Below are positions 24,185 through 38,070 of a DNA stretch of 64,000 bases, piece after piece. Location: contig JAZAQT010000470.1 in assembly GCA_036417435.1 (NCBI GenBank), positions 596,791 through 660,790 on the forward strand, given 5' to 3'. Each line of letters begins with the position of its first letter. Within the stretch, counting starts at the first letter, position 1. The position numbers and the translations under genes were made by a program. Below the pieces are notes generated by a model. That model searched no databases. It saw nothing but the letters and a program-made list of their open reading frames with translations, and was not told the DNA's origin. The stretch is from Inia geoffrensis (lineage: Eukaryota; Chordata; Mammalia; Artiodactyla; Iniidae).

Positions 24185-25920
24185 TTGGCCAAAAAGGGCG
24201 TATGCGTTTTTTCCTGAATATATTCAGGAAAAAACGCATACGCCCTTTTTGGCCAACCAAGCAAGCCTGCAATGGAAATCCGCACTACAAGGAAGTCTCA
24301 CTTCCCACCGATCCAAAGGGCCGTCCGAAAAAAGTGTAAAATCCAGAGAGGCAGGACAGGCCGTGGAGAACCGGCAGCCTTGTTATGCTGATGGGCGGGA
24401 TGTAAATTGCCAACAGCCACTCTGGAGAAGTGGATGGTGTTTCCTGGAACAAAGAAAAAACCAAGCTAGAGAGCCTAGGGCACTTCCACTTATGGTGCTA
24501 TAGATTCGGAAAATTTAAATGAAAAAGACACAGCCACACCAAAGTTTGGGGCTGCTCTGTGTACGGGATCCTTGACTATGGTACAACTTTAATAGCCCAG
24601 AAAGAGAAAAATGGATATAGAAGTTGTGGTACATCCCTACAATGGAATATCACTCAACAATGAAATCCATGGCAACACACCAGTAGCAGCATAATGACAG
24701 GATTTAGTTATGATGATTCTAAGTGAAATAAGTCACACAGAAAAAGAAACATCATAAGATATCACTAATACCGGGAATGTAAACACGGCTACGTGTGAAC
24801 TGCATTACAAAACACAACAGAGTCTCACATTTACAAAAGAAACTTATGCTTGCTTAAGGGGAAAGGAGAGTGGGGAGGCTGCATAAAACCAGAGGTTCAT
24901 ATTAGGACAGATACCATTCCATAAGCCAAATATATATTAGACAAGACCTACTCCTTGCTCAACGAAATGGACTCAACATCCCGTATTCAAAACCTAGGAA
25001 AATGCCTGACTATGAAGAAAATTAAAACCCATACATTTATAGGTCTCCATAAGAAAATCATTTGTGTACAGCACCATACACACAACAGTGTCAATAAGCT
25101 AAATCCCCTTATAAAAATAAATTTGAAAAACAAAACACAAGGACTGTGAAATAGAGAGAAATTCTTAAATAAGTCCTTCAGGGCTTGTGAGGAATCTTGG
25201 ATTTACCACCTCTACATCCACAGCTGGGGGAGAGATAAGGCTGGACACTTGGGGCTGATACTATTGGTGAGGGAATGCAGACCCTTTGAGGTAATGGTGC
25301 ATGGTTCCCATTCCACGGGTCCCAAATCTCCACGTTTAAGGGATTTATCCTTCAGCTAAAATATGCATGGAAAACCCAGAATATGGTCCACGAAGTGATC
25401 AGGCATAATTTCTAAAACTCATCGCCATTTTCGCCCCCTGATACTCGAGTTCGAAGTTCCAGATGCGATATTAACATTCTCCCCACTTGGAGAGTCAGTG
25501 CCTTTGACCTCTTGTTTGGCACAGTTTGCAATTTCTGTGGAAGATGAACAGGAATAAGGAGAACCAATGAGCGGCTAACTCGATGTGTTTGGACGGGCAC
25601 ATTGAACTCTGATTTCCCTACAGGAAGAAGAATTCACCAAAGGCTCAGCGGGCCATGCCGGAACGAGATTAGGGCCTGAAGCAATTCTTCGGGTTTGCGG
25701 TCAGCTCACAAGAAAGCGAGTTGAGAAAAGGAGATCTTTGGCACTGTAACTCACAATCCTGCAGAGTTCCAAATGACCCCTATCATCCAAAAATTTATTG
25801 AAGGAAGGCTGTGAAGAGGACTTGAACGCGACGCAGAATTGCAGAAAACAGATATCAGGGGGTAGATAAGAATTGCTCTGAAAGCGTAGGAAAAGAGGCA
25901 GCAGTTCGACAGTGATGCAC
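24185..25920 (+). repeat. Monomer 14 (1736 bp)
   Basis: BamHI-minus, class E with ACATCCCG, AGGAAAATGCC and CACACAACAG. GTTCGAAGTTCC is present in the unknown half. Same haplotype as monomer 17, three units on. Confidence 0.95.
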
Positions 25921-27655
25921 TTGGCCAAAAAGGGCGTATGCGTTTTTTCCTGAATATATTCAGGAAAAAACGCATACGCCCTTTTTGGCCAACCAAGCAA
26001 GCCTGCAATGGAAATCCGCACTACAAGAAGTCTCACTTCCCACCGATCCAAAGGGCCGTCCGAAAAAAGTGTAAAATCCAGAGAGGCAGGACAGGCCGTG
26101 GAGAACCGGCAGCCTTGTTATGCTGATGGGCGGGATGTAAATTGCCAACAGCCACTCTGGAGAAGTGGATGGTGTTTCCTGGAACAAAGAAAAAACCAAG
26201 CTAGAGAGCCTAGGGCACTTCCACTTATGGTGCTATAGATTCGGAAAATTTAAATGAAAAAGACACAGCCACACCAAAGTTTGGGGCTGCTCTGTGTACG
26301 GGATCCTTGACTATGGTACAACTTTAATAGCCCAGAAAGAGAAAAATGGATATAGAAGTTGTGGTACATCCCTACAATGGAATATCACTCAACAATGAAA
26401 TCAATGGCAACACACCAGTAGCAGCATAATGACAGGATTTAGTTATGATGATTCTAAGTGAAATAAGTCACACAGAAAAAGAAACATCATAAGATATCAC
26501 TAATACCGGGAATGTAAACACGGCTACGTGTGAACTGCATTACAAAACACAACAGAGTCTCACATTTACAAAAGAAACTTATGCTTGCTTAAGGGGAAAG
26601 GAGAGTGGGGAGGCTGCATAAAACCAGAGGTTCACATTAGGACAGATACCATTCCATAAGCCAAATATATATTAGACAAGACCTACTCCTTGCTCAACCA
26701 AATGGACTCAACACCCAGTATTCAAAACCTTGGAATATGCCTGACTATGAAGAAAATTAAAACCCATACATTTATAGGTCTCCATAAGAAAATCATTTGT
26801 GTACAGCACCATACACACAGCAGTGTCAATAAGCTAAATCCCCTTATAAAAATAAATTTGAAAAACAAAACACAAGGACTGTGAAATAGAGAGAAATTCT
26901 TAAATAAGTCCTTCAGGGCTTGTGAGGAATCTTGGATTTACCACCTCTACATCCACAGCTGGGGGAGAGATAAGGCTGGACACTTGGGGCTGATACTATT
27001 GGTGAGGGAATGCAGACCCTTTGAGGTAATGGTGCATGGTTCCCATTCCACGGGTCCCAAATCTCCACGTTTAAGGGATTTATCCTTCAGCTAAAATATG
27101 CATGGAAAACCCAGAATATGGTCCACGAAGTGATCAGGCATAATTTCTAAAACTCATCGCCATTTTCGCCCCCTGATACTCGAGTTCGCCGTTCCAGATG
27201 CGATATTAACATTCTCCCCACTTGGAGAGTCAGTGCCTTTGACCTCTTGTTTGGCACAGTTTGCAATTTCTGTGGAAGATGAACAGGAATAAGGAGAACC
27301 AATGAGCGGCTAACTCGATGTGTTTGGACGGGCACATTGAACTCTGATTTCCCTACAGGAAGAAGAATTCACCAAAGGCTCAGCGGGCCATGCCGGAACG
27401 AGATTAGGGCCTGAAACAATTCTTCAGATTTGCGGTCAGCTCACAAGAAAGCGAGTTGAGAAAAGGAGATCTTTGGCACTGTAACTCACAATCCTGCAGA
27501 GTTCCAAATGACCCCTATCATCCAAAAATTTATTGAAGGAAGGCTGTGAAGAGGACTTGAACGCGACGCAGAATTGCAGAAAACAGATATCAGGGGGTAG
27601 ATAAGAATCGCTCTGAAAGCGTAGGAAAAGAGGCAGCAGTTCGACAGTGATGCAC
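25921..27655 (+). repeat. Monomer 15 (1735 bp)
   Basis: 1-bp deletion after the palindrome, BamHI-minus, AAATCAATGG, class Q, CTGAAACAATTCTTCAGATT and AGAATCGCTC. Same haplotype as monomer 18. Confidence 0.95.
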
Positions 27656-29391
27656 TTGGCCAAAAAGGGCGTATGCGTTTTTTCCTGAATATATTCAGGA
27701 AAAAACGCATACGCCCTTTTTGGCCAACCAAGCAAGCCTGCAATGGAAATCCGCACTACAAGGAAGTCTCACTTCCCACCGATCCAAAGGGCCGTCCGAA
27801 AAAAGTGTAAAATCCAGAGAGGCAGGACAGGCCGTGGAGAACCGGCAGCCTTGTTATGCTGATGGGCGGGATGTAAATTGCCAACAGCCACTCTGGAGAA
27901 GTGGATGGTGTTTCCTGGAACAAAGAAAAAACCAAGCTAGAGAGCCTAGGGCACTTCCATTTTTGGTGCTATAGATTCGGAAAATTTAAATGAAAAAGAC
28001 ACAGCCACACCAAAGTTTGGGGCTGCTCTGTGTACGGGATCCTTGACTATGGTACAACTTTAATAGCCCAGAAAGAGAAAAATGGATATAGAAGTTTTGG
28101 TACATCCCTACAATGGAATATCACTCAACAATGAAATCAATGGCAACACACCACTAGCAGCATAATGACAGGATTTAGTTATGATGATTCTAAGTGAAAT
28201 AAGTCACACAGAAAAAGAAACATCATAAGATATCACTAATACCGGGAATGTAAACACGGCTACGTGTGAACTGCATTACAAAACACAACAGAGTCTCACA
28301 TTTACAAAAGAAACTTATGCTTGCTTAATGGGAAAGGAGAGTGGGGAGGCTGCATAAAACCAGAGGTTCACATTAGGACAGATACCATTCCATAAGCCAA
28401 ATATATATTAGACAAGACCTACTCCTTCCTCAACCAAATGGACTCAACACCCAGTATTCAAAACCTTGGAATATGCCTGACTATGAAGAAAATTAAAACC
28501 CATACATTTATAGGTCTCCATAAGAAAATCATTTGTGTACAGCACCATACACACAGCAGTGTCAATAAGCTAAATCCCCTTATAAAAATAAATTTGAAAA
28601 ACAAAACACAAGGACTGTGAAATAGAGAGAAATTCTTAAATAAGTCCTTCAGGGCTTGTGAGGAATCTTGGATTTACCACCTCTACATCCACAGCTGGGG
28701 GAGAGATAAGGCTGGACACTTGGGGCTGATACTATTGGTGAGGGAATGCAGACCCTTTGAGGTAATGGTGCATGGTTCCCATTCCACGGGTCCCAAATCT
28801 CCACGTTTAAGGGATTTATCCTTCAGCTAAAATATGCATGGAAAACCCAGAATATGGTCCACGAAGTGATCAGGCATAATTTCTAAAACTCATCGCCATT
28901 TTCGCCCCCTGATACTCGAGTTCGCCGTTCCAGATGCGATATTAACATTCTCCCCACTTGGAGAGTCAGTGCCTTTGACCTCTTGTTTGGCACAGTTTGC
29001 AATTTCTGTGGAAGATGAACAGGAATAAGGAGAACCAATGAGCGGCTAACTCGATGTGTTTGGACGGGCACAGTGAACTCTGATTTCCCTACAGGAAGAA
29101 GAATTCACCAAAGGCTCAGCGGGCCATGCCGCAACGAGATTAGGGCCTGAAGCAATTCTTCGGGTTTGCAGTCAGCTCACAAGAAAGCGAGTTGAGAAAA
29201 GGAGATCTTCGGCACTGTAACTCAGAATCCTGCAGAGTTCCAAATGACCCCTATCATCCAAAAATTTATTGAAGGAAGGCTGTGAAGAGGACTTGAACGC
29301 GACGCAGAATTGCAGAAAACAGATATCAGGGGGTAGATAAGAATTGCTCTGAAAGCGTAGGAAAAGAGGCAGCAGTTCGACAGTGATGCAC
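27656..29391 (+). repeat. Monomer 16 (1736 bp)
   Basis: BamHI-minus, CTTCCATTTTTGG, GAAGTTTTGG, AAATCAATGG, CCACTAGC, CTTAATGGG, class S with CCTCAACC. Right part is CACAGTGAAC, GCCGCAACG, TTTGCAGTC and CTCAGAATCC. Same as monomer 19 up to about 29.07 kb. Its right part equals that of monomer 13. Confidence 0.95.
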
Positions 29392-31127
29392 TTGGCCAAA
29401 AAGGGCGTATGCGTTTTTTCCTGAATATATTCAGGAAAAAACGCATACGCCCTTTTTGGCCAACCAAGCAAGCCTGCAATGGAAATCCACACTACAAGGA
29501 AGTCTCACTTCCCACCGATCCAAAGGGCCGTCCGAAAAAAGTGTAAAATCCAGAGAGGCAGGACAGGCCGTGGAGAACCGGCAGCCTTGTTATGCTGATG
29601 GGCGGGATGTAAATTGCCAACAGCCACTCTGGAGAAGTGGATGGTGTTTCCTGGAACAAAGAAAAAACCAAGCTAGAGAGCCTAGGGCACTTCCACTTAT
29701 GGTGCTATAGATTCGGAAAATTTAAATGAAAAAGACACAGCCACACCAAAGTTTGGGGCTGCTCTGTGTACGGGATCCTTGACTATGGTACAACTTTAAT
29801 AGCCCAGAAAGAGAAAAATGGATATAGAAGTTGTGGTACATCCCTACAATGGAATATCACTCAACAATGAAATCCATGGCAACACACCAGTAGCAGCATA
29901 ATGACAGGATTTAGTTATGATGATTCTAAGTGAAATAAGTCACACAGAAAAAGAAACATCATAAGATATCACTAATACCGGGAATGTAAACACGGCTACG
30001 TGTGAACTGCATTACAAAACACAACAGAGTCTCACATTTACAAAAGAAACTTATGCTTGCTTAAGGGGAAAGGAGAGTGGGGAGGCTGCATAAAACCAGA
30101 GGTTCATATTAGGACAGATACCATTCCATAAGCCAAATATATATTAGACAAGACCTACTCCTTGCTCAACGAAATGGACTCAACATCCCGTATTCAAAAC
30201 CTAGGAAAATGCCTGACTATGAAGAAAATTAAAACCCATACATTTATAGGTCTCCATAAGAAAATCATTTGTGTACAGCACCATACACACAACAGTGTCA
30301 ATAAGCTAAATCCCCTTATAAAAATAAATTTGAAAAACAAAACACAAGGACTGTGAAATAGAGAGAAATTCTTAAATAAGTCCTTCAGGGCTTGTGAGGA
30401 ATCTTGGATTTACCACCTCTACATCCACAGCTGGGGGAGAGATAAGGCTGGACACTTGGGGCTGATACTATTGGTGAGGGAATGCAGACCCTTTGAGGTA
30501 ATGGTGCATGGTTCCCATTCCACGGGTCCCAAATCTCCACGTTTAAGGGATTTATCCTTCAGCTAAAATATGCATGGAAAACCCAGAATATGGTCCACGA
30601 AGTGATCAGGCATAATTTCTAAAACTCATCGCCATTTTCGCCCCCTGATACTCGAGTTCGAAGTTCCAGATGCGATATTAACATTCTCCCCACTTGGAGA
30701 GTCAGTGCCTTTGACCTCTTGTTTGGCACAGTTTGCAATTTCTGTGGAAGATGAACAGGAATAAGGAGAACCAATGAGCGGCTAACTCGATGTGTTTGGA
30801 CGGGCACATTGAACTCTGATTTCCCTACAGGAAGAAGAATTCACCAAAGGCTCAGCGGGCCATGCCGGAACGAGATTAGGGCCTGAAGCAATTCTTCGGG
30901 TTTGCGGTCAGCTCACAAGAAAGCGAGTTGAGAAAAGGAGATCTTTGGCACTGTAACTCACAATCCTGCAGAGTTCCAAATGACCCCTATCATCCAAAAA
31001 TTTATTGAAGGAAGGCTGTGAAGAGGACTTGAACGCGACGCAGAATTGCAGAAAACAGATATCAGGGGGTAGATAAGAATTGCTCTGAAAGCGTAGGAAA
31101 AGAGGCAGCAGTTCGACAGTGATGCAC
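29392..31127 (+). repeat. Monomer 17 (1736 bp)
   Basis: Haplotype of monomer 14. The one difference noticed is ATCCACACT near 29489, where monomer 14 has ATCCGCACT. Confidence 0.95.
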
Positions 31128-32862
31128 TTGGCCAAAAAGGGCGTATGCGTTTTTTCCTGAATATATTCAGGAAAAAACGCATACGCCCTTTTTGGCCAAC
31201 CAAGCAAGCCTGCAATGGAAATCCGCACTACAAGAAGTCTCACTTCCCACCGATCCAAAGGGCCGTCCGAAAAAAGTGTAAAATCCAGAGAGGCAGGACA
31301 GGCCGTGGAGAACCGGCAGCCTTGTTATGCTGATGGGCGGGATGTAAATTGCCAACAGCCACTCTGGAGAAGTGGATGGTGTTTCCTGGAACAAAGAAAA
31401 AACCAAGCTAGAGAGCCTAGGGCACTTCCACTTATGGTGCTATAGATTCGGAAAATTTAAATGAAAAAGACACAGCCACACCAAAGTTTGGGGCTGCTCT
31501 GTGTACGGGATCCTTGACTATGGTACAACTTTAATAGCCCAGAAAGAGAAAAATGGATATAGAAGTTGTGGTACATCCCTACAATGGAATATCACTCAAC
31601 AATGAAATCAATGGCAACACACCAGTAGCAGCATAATGACAGGATTTAGTTATGATGATTCTAAGTGAAATAAGTCACACAGAAAAAGAAACATCATAAG
31701 ATATCACTAATACCGGGAATGTAAACACGGCTACGTGTGAACTGCATTACAAAACACAACAGAGTCTCACATTTACAAAAGAAACTTATGCTTGCTTAAG
31801 GGGAAAGGAGAGTGGGGAGGCTGCATAAAACCAGAGGTTCACATTAGGACAGATACCATTCCATAAGCCAAATATATATTAGACAAGACCTACTCCTTGC
31901 TCAACCAAATGGACTCAACACCCAGTATTCAAAACCTTGGAATATGCCTGACTATGAAGAAAATTAAAACCCATACATTTATAGGTCTCCATAAGAAAAT
32001 CATTTGTGTACAGCACCATACACACAGCAGTGTCAATAAGCTAAATCCCCTTATAAAAATAAATTTGAAAAACAAAACACAAGGACTGTGAAATAGAGAG
32101 AAATTCTTAAATAAGTCCTTCAGGGCTTGTGAGGAATCTTGGATTTACCACCTCTACATCCACAGCTGGGGGAGAGATAAGGCTGGACACTTGGGGCTGA
32201 TACTATTGGTGAGGGAATGCAGACCCTTTGAGGTAATGGTGCATGGTTCCCATTCCACGGGTCCCAAATCTCCACGTTTAAGGGATTTATCCTTCAGCTA
32301 AAATATGCATGGAAAACCCAGAATATGGTCCACGAAGTGATCAGGCATAATTTCTAAAACTCATCGCCATTTTCGCCCCCTGATACTCGAGTTCGCCGTT
32401 CCAGATGCGATATTAACATTCTCCCCACTTGGAGAGTCAGTGCCTTTGACCTCTTGTTTGGCACAGTTTGCAATTTCTGTGGAAGATGAACAGGAATAAG
32501 GAGAACCAATGAGCGGCTAACTCGATGTGTTTGGACGGGCACATTGAACTCTGATTTCCCTACAGGAAGAAGAATTCACCAAAGGCTCAGCGGGCCATGC
32601 CGGAACGAGATTAGGGCCTGAAACAATTCTTCAGATTTGCGGTCAGCTCACAAGAAAGCGAGTTGAGAAAAGGAGATCTTTGGCACTGTAACTCACAATC
32701 CTGCAGAGTTCCAAATGACCCCTATCATCCAAAAATTTATTGAAGGAAGGCTGTGAAGAGGACTTGAACGCGACGCAGAATTGCAGAAAACAGATATCAG
32801 GGGGTAGATAAGAATCGCTCTGAAAGCGTAGGAAAAGAGGCAGCAGTTCGACAGTGATGCAC
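31128..32862 (+). repeat. Monomer 18 (1735 bp)
   Basis: Haplotype of monomer 15, including the 1-bp deletion, AAATCAATGG, CTTCAGATT and AGAATCGCTC. I noticed no difference from it. Confidence 0.95.
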
Positions 32863-34598
32863 TTGGCCAAAAAGGGCGTATGCGTTTTTTCCTGAATATA
32901 TTCAGGAAAAAACGCATACGCCCTTTTTGGCCAACCAAGCAAGCCTGCAATGGAAATCCGCACTACAAGGAAGTCTCACTTCCCACCGATCCAAAGGGCC
33001 GTCCGAAAAAAGTGTAAAATCCAGAGAGGCAGGACAGGCCGTGGAGAACCGGCAGCCTTGTTATGCTGATGGGCGGGATGTAAATTGCCAACAGCCACTC
33101 TGGAGAAGTGGATGGTGTTTCCTGGAACAAAGAAAAAACCAAGCTAGAGAGCCTAGGGCACTTCCATTTTTGGTGCTATAGATTCGGAAAATTTAAATGA
33201 AAAAGACACAGCCACACCAAAGTTTGGGGCTGCTCTGTGTACGGGATCCTTGACTATGGTACAACTTTAATAGCCCAGAAAGAGAAAAATGGATATAGAA
33301 GTTTTGGTACATCCCTACAATGGAATATCACTCAACAATGAAATCAATGGCAACACACCACTAGCAGCATAATGACAGGATTTAGTTATGATGATTCTAA
33401 GTGAAATAAGTCACACAGAAAAAGAAACATCATAAGATATCACTAATACCGGGAATGTAAACACGGCTACGTGTGAACTGCATTACAAAACACAACAGAG
33501 TCTCACATTTACAAAAGAAACTTATGCTTGCTTAATGGGAAAGGAGAGTGGGGAGGCTGCATAAAACCAGAGGTTCACATTAGGACAGATACCATTCCAT
33601 AAGCCAAATATATATTAGACAAGACCTACTCCTTCCTCAACCAAATGGACTCAACACCCAGTATTCAAAACCTTGGAATATGCCTGACTATGAAGAAAAT
33701 TAAAACCCATACATTTATAGGTCTCCATAAGAAAATCATTTGTGTACAGCACCATACACACAGCAGTGTCAATAAGCTAAATCCCCTTATAAAAATAAAT
33801 TTGAAAAACAAAACACAAGGACTGTGAAATAGAGAGAAATTCTTAAATAAGTCCTTCAGGGCTTGTGAGGAATCTTGGATTTACCACCTCTACATCCACA
33901 GCTGGGGGAGAGATAAGGCTGGACACTTGGGGCTGATACTATTGGTGAGGGAATGCAGACCCTTTGAGGTAATGGTGCATGGTTCCCATTCCACGGGTCC
34001 CAAATCTCCACGTTTAAGGGATTTATCCTTCAGCTAAAATATGCATGGAAAACCCAGAATATGGTCCACGAAGTGATCAGGCATAATTTCTAAAACTCAT
34101 CGCCATTTTCGCCCCCTGATACTCGAGTTCGCCGTTCCAGATGCGATATTAACATTCTCCCCACTTGGAGAGTCAGTGCCTTTGACCTCTTGTTTGGCAC
34201 AGTTTGCAATTTCTGTGGAAGATGAACAGGAATAAGGAGAACCAATGAGCGGCTAACTCGATGTGTTTGGACGGGCACATTGAACTCTGATTTCCCTACA
34301 GGAAGAAGAATTCACCAAAGGCTCAGCGGGCCATGTCGGAACGAGATTAGGGCCTGAAGCAATTCTTCGGGTTTTCGGTCAGCTCACAAGAAAGCGAGTT
34401 GAGAAAAGGAGATCTTTGGCACTGTAACTCACAATCCTGCAGAGTTCCAAATGACCCCTATCATCCAAAAATTTATTGAAGGAAGGCTGTGAAGAGGACT
34501 TGAACGCGACACAGAATTGCAGAAAACAGATATCAGGGGGTAGATAAGAATTGCTCTGAAAGCGTAGGAAAAGAGGCAGCAGTTCGACAGTGATGCAC
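32863..34598 (+). repeat. Monomer 19 (1736 bp), recombinant
   Basis: The left part is the monomer 16 haplotype (CTTCCATTTTTGG, GAAGTTTTGG, CTTAATGGG, CCTCAACC). From 34280 it switches to CACATTGAAC, then CCATGTCGG and GGTTTTCGG (both shared with monomer 26), plus private GCGACACAG. Confidence 0.95.
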
Positions 34599-36334
34599 TT
34601 GGCCAAAAAGGGCGTATGCGTTTTTTCCTGAATATATTCAGGAAAAAACGCATACGCCCTTTTTGGCCAACCAAGCAAGCCTGCAATGGAAATCCGCACT
34701 ACAAGGAAGTCTCACTTCCCACCGATCCAAAGGGCCGTCCGAAAAAAGTGTAAAATCCAGAGAGGCAGGACAGGCCGTGGAGAACCGGCAGCCTTGTTAT
34801 GCTGATGGGCGGGATGTAAATTGCCAACAGCCACTCTGGAGAAGTGGATGGTGTTTCCTGGAACAAAGAAGAAACCAAGCTAGAGAGCCTAGGGCACTTC
34901 CACTTATGGTGCTATAGATTCGGAAAATTTAAATGAAAAAGACACAGCCACACCAAAGTTTGGGGCTGCTCTGTGTACGGGATCCTTGACTATGGTACAA
35001 CTTTAATAGCACAGAAAGAGAAAAATGGATATAGAAGTTGTGGTACATCCCTACAATGGAATATCACTCAACAATGAAATCCATGGCAACACACCAGTAG
35101 CAGCATAATGACAGGATTTAGTTATGATGATTCTAAGTGAAATAAGTCACACAGAAAAAGAAACATCATAAGATATCACTAATACCGGGAATGTAAACAC
35201 GGCTACGTGTGAACTGCATTACAAAACACAACAGAGTCTCACATTTACAAAAGAAACTTATGCTTGCTTAAGGGGAAAGGAGAGTGGGGAGGCTGCATAA
35301 AACCAGAGGTTCATATTAGGACAGATACCATTCCATAAGCCAAATATATATTAGACAAGACCTACTCCTTGCTCAACGAAATGGACTCAACACCCCGTAT
35401 TCAAAACCTAGGAATATGCCTGACTATGAAGAAAATTAAAACCCATACATTTATAGGTCTCCATAAGAAAATCATTTGTGTACAGCACCATACACACAGC
35501 AGTGTCAATAAGCTAAATCCCCTTATAAAAATAAATTTGAAAAACAAAACACAAGGACTGTGAAATAGAGAGAAATTCTTAAATAAGTCCTTCAGGGCTT
35601 GTGAGGAATCTTGGATTTACCACCTCTACATCCACAGCTGTGGGAGAGATAAGGCTGGACACTTGGGGCTGATACTATTGGTGAGGGAATGCAGACCCTT
35701 TGAGGTAATGGTGCATGGTTCCCATTCCACGGGTCCCAAATCTCCACGTTTAAGGGATTTATCCTTCAGCTAAAATATGCATGGAAAACCCAGAATATGG
35801 TCCACGAAGTGATCAGGCATAATTTCTAACACTCATAGCCATTTTCGCCCCCTGATACTCGAGTTGGCCGTTCCAGATGCGATATTAACATTCTCCCCAC
35901 TTGGAGAGTCAGTGCCTTTGACCACTTGTTTGGCACTGTTTGCAATTTCTGTGGAAGATGAACAGGAATAAGGAGAACCAATGAGCGGCTAACTCGATGT
36001 GTTTGGACGGGCACATTGAACTCTGATTTCCCTACAGGAAGAAGAATTCACCAAAGGCTCAGCGGGCCATGCCGGAACGAGATTAGGGCCTGAAGCAATT
36101 CTTCGGGTTTGCGGTCAGCTCACAAGAAAGCGAGTTGAGAAAAGGAGATCTTTGGCACTGTAACTCACAATCCTGCAGAGTTCCAAATGACCCCTATCAT
36201 CCAAAAATTTATTGAAGGAAGGCTGTGAAGAGGACTTGAACGCGACGCAGAATTGCAGAAAACAGATATCAGGGGGTAGATAAGAATTGCTCTGAAAGCG
36301 TAGGAAAAGAGGCAGCAGTTCGACAGTGATGCAC
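34599..36334 (+). repeat. Monomer 20 (1736 bp)
   Basis: BamHI-minus, private GAAGAAACC, AATAGCACAG (shared with monomer 26), class E. Right part is AGCTGTGGG, CTAACACTCATAGCC, GAGTTGGCCG, GACCACTTG and CACTGTTTGC, as in monomers 28 and 29. Confidence 0.95.
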
Positions 36335-38070
36335 TTGGCCAAAAAGGGCGTATGCGTTTTTTCCTGAATATATTCAGGAAAAAACGCATACGCCCTTTTT
36401 GGCCAACCAAGCAAGCCTGCAAAGGAAATCCGCACTACAAGGAAGTCTCACTTCCCACCGATCCAAAGGGCCGTCCGAAAAAAGTGTCAAATCCAGAGAG
36501 GCAGGACAGGCCGTGGAGAACCGGCAGCCTTGTTATGCTGATGGGCGGGATGTAAATTGCCAACAGCCACTCTGGAGAAGTGGATGGTGTTTCCTGGAAC
36601 AAAGAAAAAACCAAGCTAGAGAGCCTAGGGCACTTCCACTTATGGTGCTATAGATTCGGAAAATTTAAATGAAAAAGACACAGCCACACCAAAGTTTGGG
36701 GCTGCTCTGTGTACGGGATCCTTGACTATGGTACAACTTTAATAGCCCAGAAAGAGAAAAATGGATATAGAAGTTGTGGTACATCCCTACAATGGAATAT
36801 CACTCAACAATGAAATCAATGGCAACACACCACTAGCAGCATAATGACAGGATTTAGTTATGATGATTCTAAGTGAAATAAGTCACACAGAAAAAGAAAC
36901 ATCATAAGATATCACTAATACCGGGAATGTAAACACGGCTACGTGTGAACTGCATTACAAAACACAACAGAGTCTCACATTTACAAAAGAAACTTATGCT
37001 TGCTTAAGGGGAAAGGAGAGTGGGGAGGCTGCATAAAACCAGAGGTTCACATTAGGACAGATACCATTCCATAAGCCAAATATATATTAGACAAGACCTA
37101 CTCCTTGCTCAACAAAATGGACTCAACACCCCGTATTCAAAACCTTGGAATATGCCTGACTATGAAGAAAATTAAAACCCATACATTTATAGGTCTCCAT
37201 AAGAAAATCATTTGTGTACAGCACCATACACACAGCAGTGTCAATAAGGTAAATCCCCTTATAAAAATAAATTTGAAAAACAAAACACAAGGACTGTGAA
37301 ATAGAGAGAAATTCTTAAATAAGTCCTTCAGGGCTTGTGAGGAATCTTGGATTTACCACCTCTACATCCACAGCTGGGGGAGAGATAAGGCTGGACACTT
37401 GGGGCTGATACTATTGGTGAGGGAATGCAGACCCTTTGAGGTAATGGTGCATGGTTCCCATTCCACGGGTCCCAAATCTCCACGTTTAAGGGATTTATCC
37501 TTCAGCTAAAATATGCATGGAAAACCCAGAATATGGTCCACGAAGTGATCAGGCATAATTTCTAAAACTCATCGCCATTTTCGCCCCCTGATACTCGAGT
37601 TCGCCGTTCCAGATGCGATATTAACATTCTCCCCACTTGGAGAGTCAGGGCCTTTGACCTCTTGTTTGGCACAGTTTGCAATTTCTGTGGAAGATGAACA
37701 GGAATAAGGAGAACCAATGAGCGGCTAACTCGATGTGTTTGGACGGGCACATTGAACTCTGATTTCCCAACAGGAAGAAGAATTCACCAAAGGCTCAGCG
37801 GGCCATGCCGGAACGAGATTAGGGCCTGAAGCAATTCTTCGGGTTTGCGGTCAGCTCACAAGAAAGCGAGTTGAGAAAAGGAGATCTTTGGCACTGTAAC
37901 TCACAATCCTGCAGAGTTCCAAATGACCCCTATCATCCAAAAATTTATTGAAGGAAGGCTGTGAAGAGGACTTGAACGCGACGCAGAATTGCAGAAAACA
38001 GATATCAGGGGGTAGATAAGAATTGCTCTGAAAGCGTAGGAAAAGAGGCAGCAGTTCGACAGTGATGCAC
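36335..38070 (+). repeat. Monomer 21 (1736 bp)
   Basis: TGCAAAGGAAATCC, private GTGTCAAATCC, BamHI-minus, AAATCAATGG, CCACTAGC, class K, AATAAGGTAAATCC, GTCAGGGCC and CCCAACAGG. Same haplotype as monomer 30, nine units on. Confidence 0.95.

Larger units (their letters stand above)
23584..28790. repeat. Three-monomer block B, copy 1 (5,207 bp)
   Basis: The right part of monomer 13, then monomers 14 and 15 and the left part of monomer 16, recurs immediately downstream at +5,207 bp. The exact left edge is uncertain within 23448-23866. Shared rare variants include GCCGCAACG, GTTCGAAGTTCC, the 1-bp deletion unit, CTTCAGATT, AGAATCGCTC and CTTCCATTTTTGG. Confidence 0.88.
28791..34279. repeat. Three-monomer block B, copy 2
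   Basis: Tandem second copy of block B, one base near 29489 being the only difference noticed. The right limit is at or before 34280, where CACAGTGAAC is replaced by CACATTGAAC. The copy near 34 kb runs slightly beyond one full 5,207-bp period, so the edges are approximate. Confidence 0.85.
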
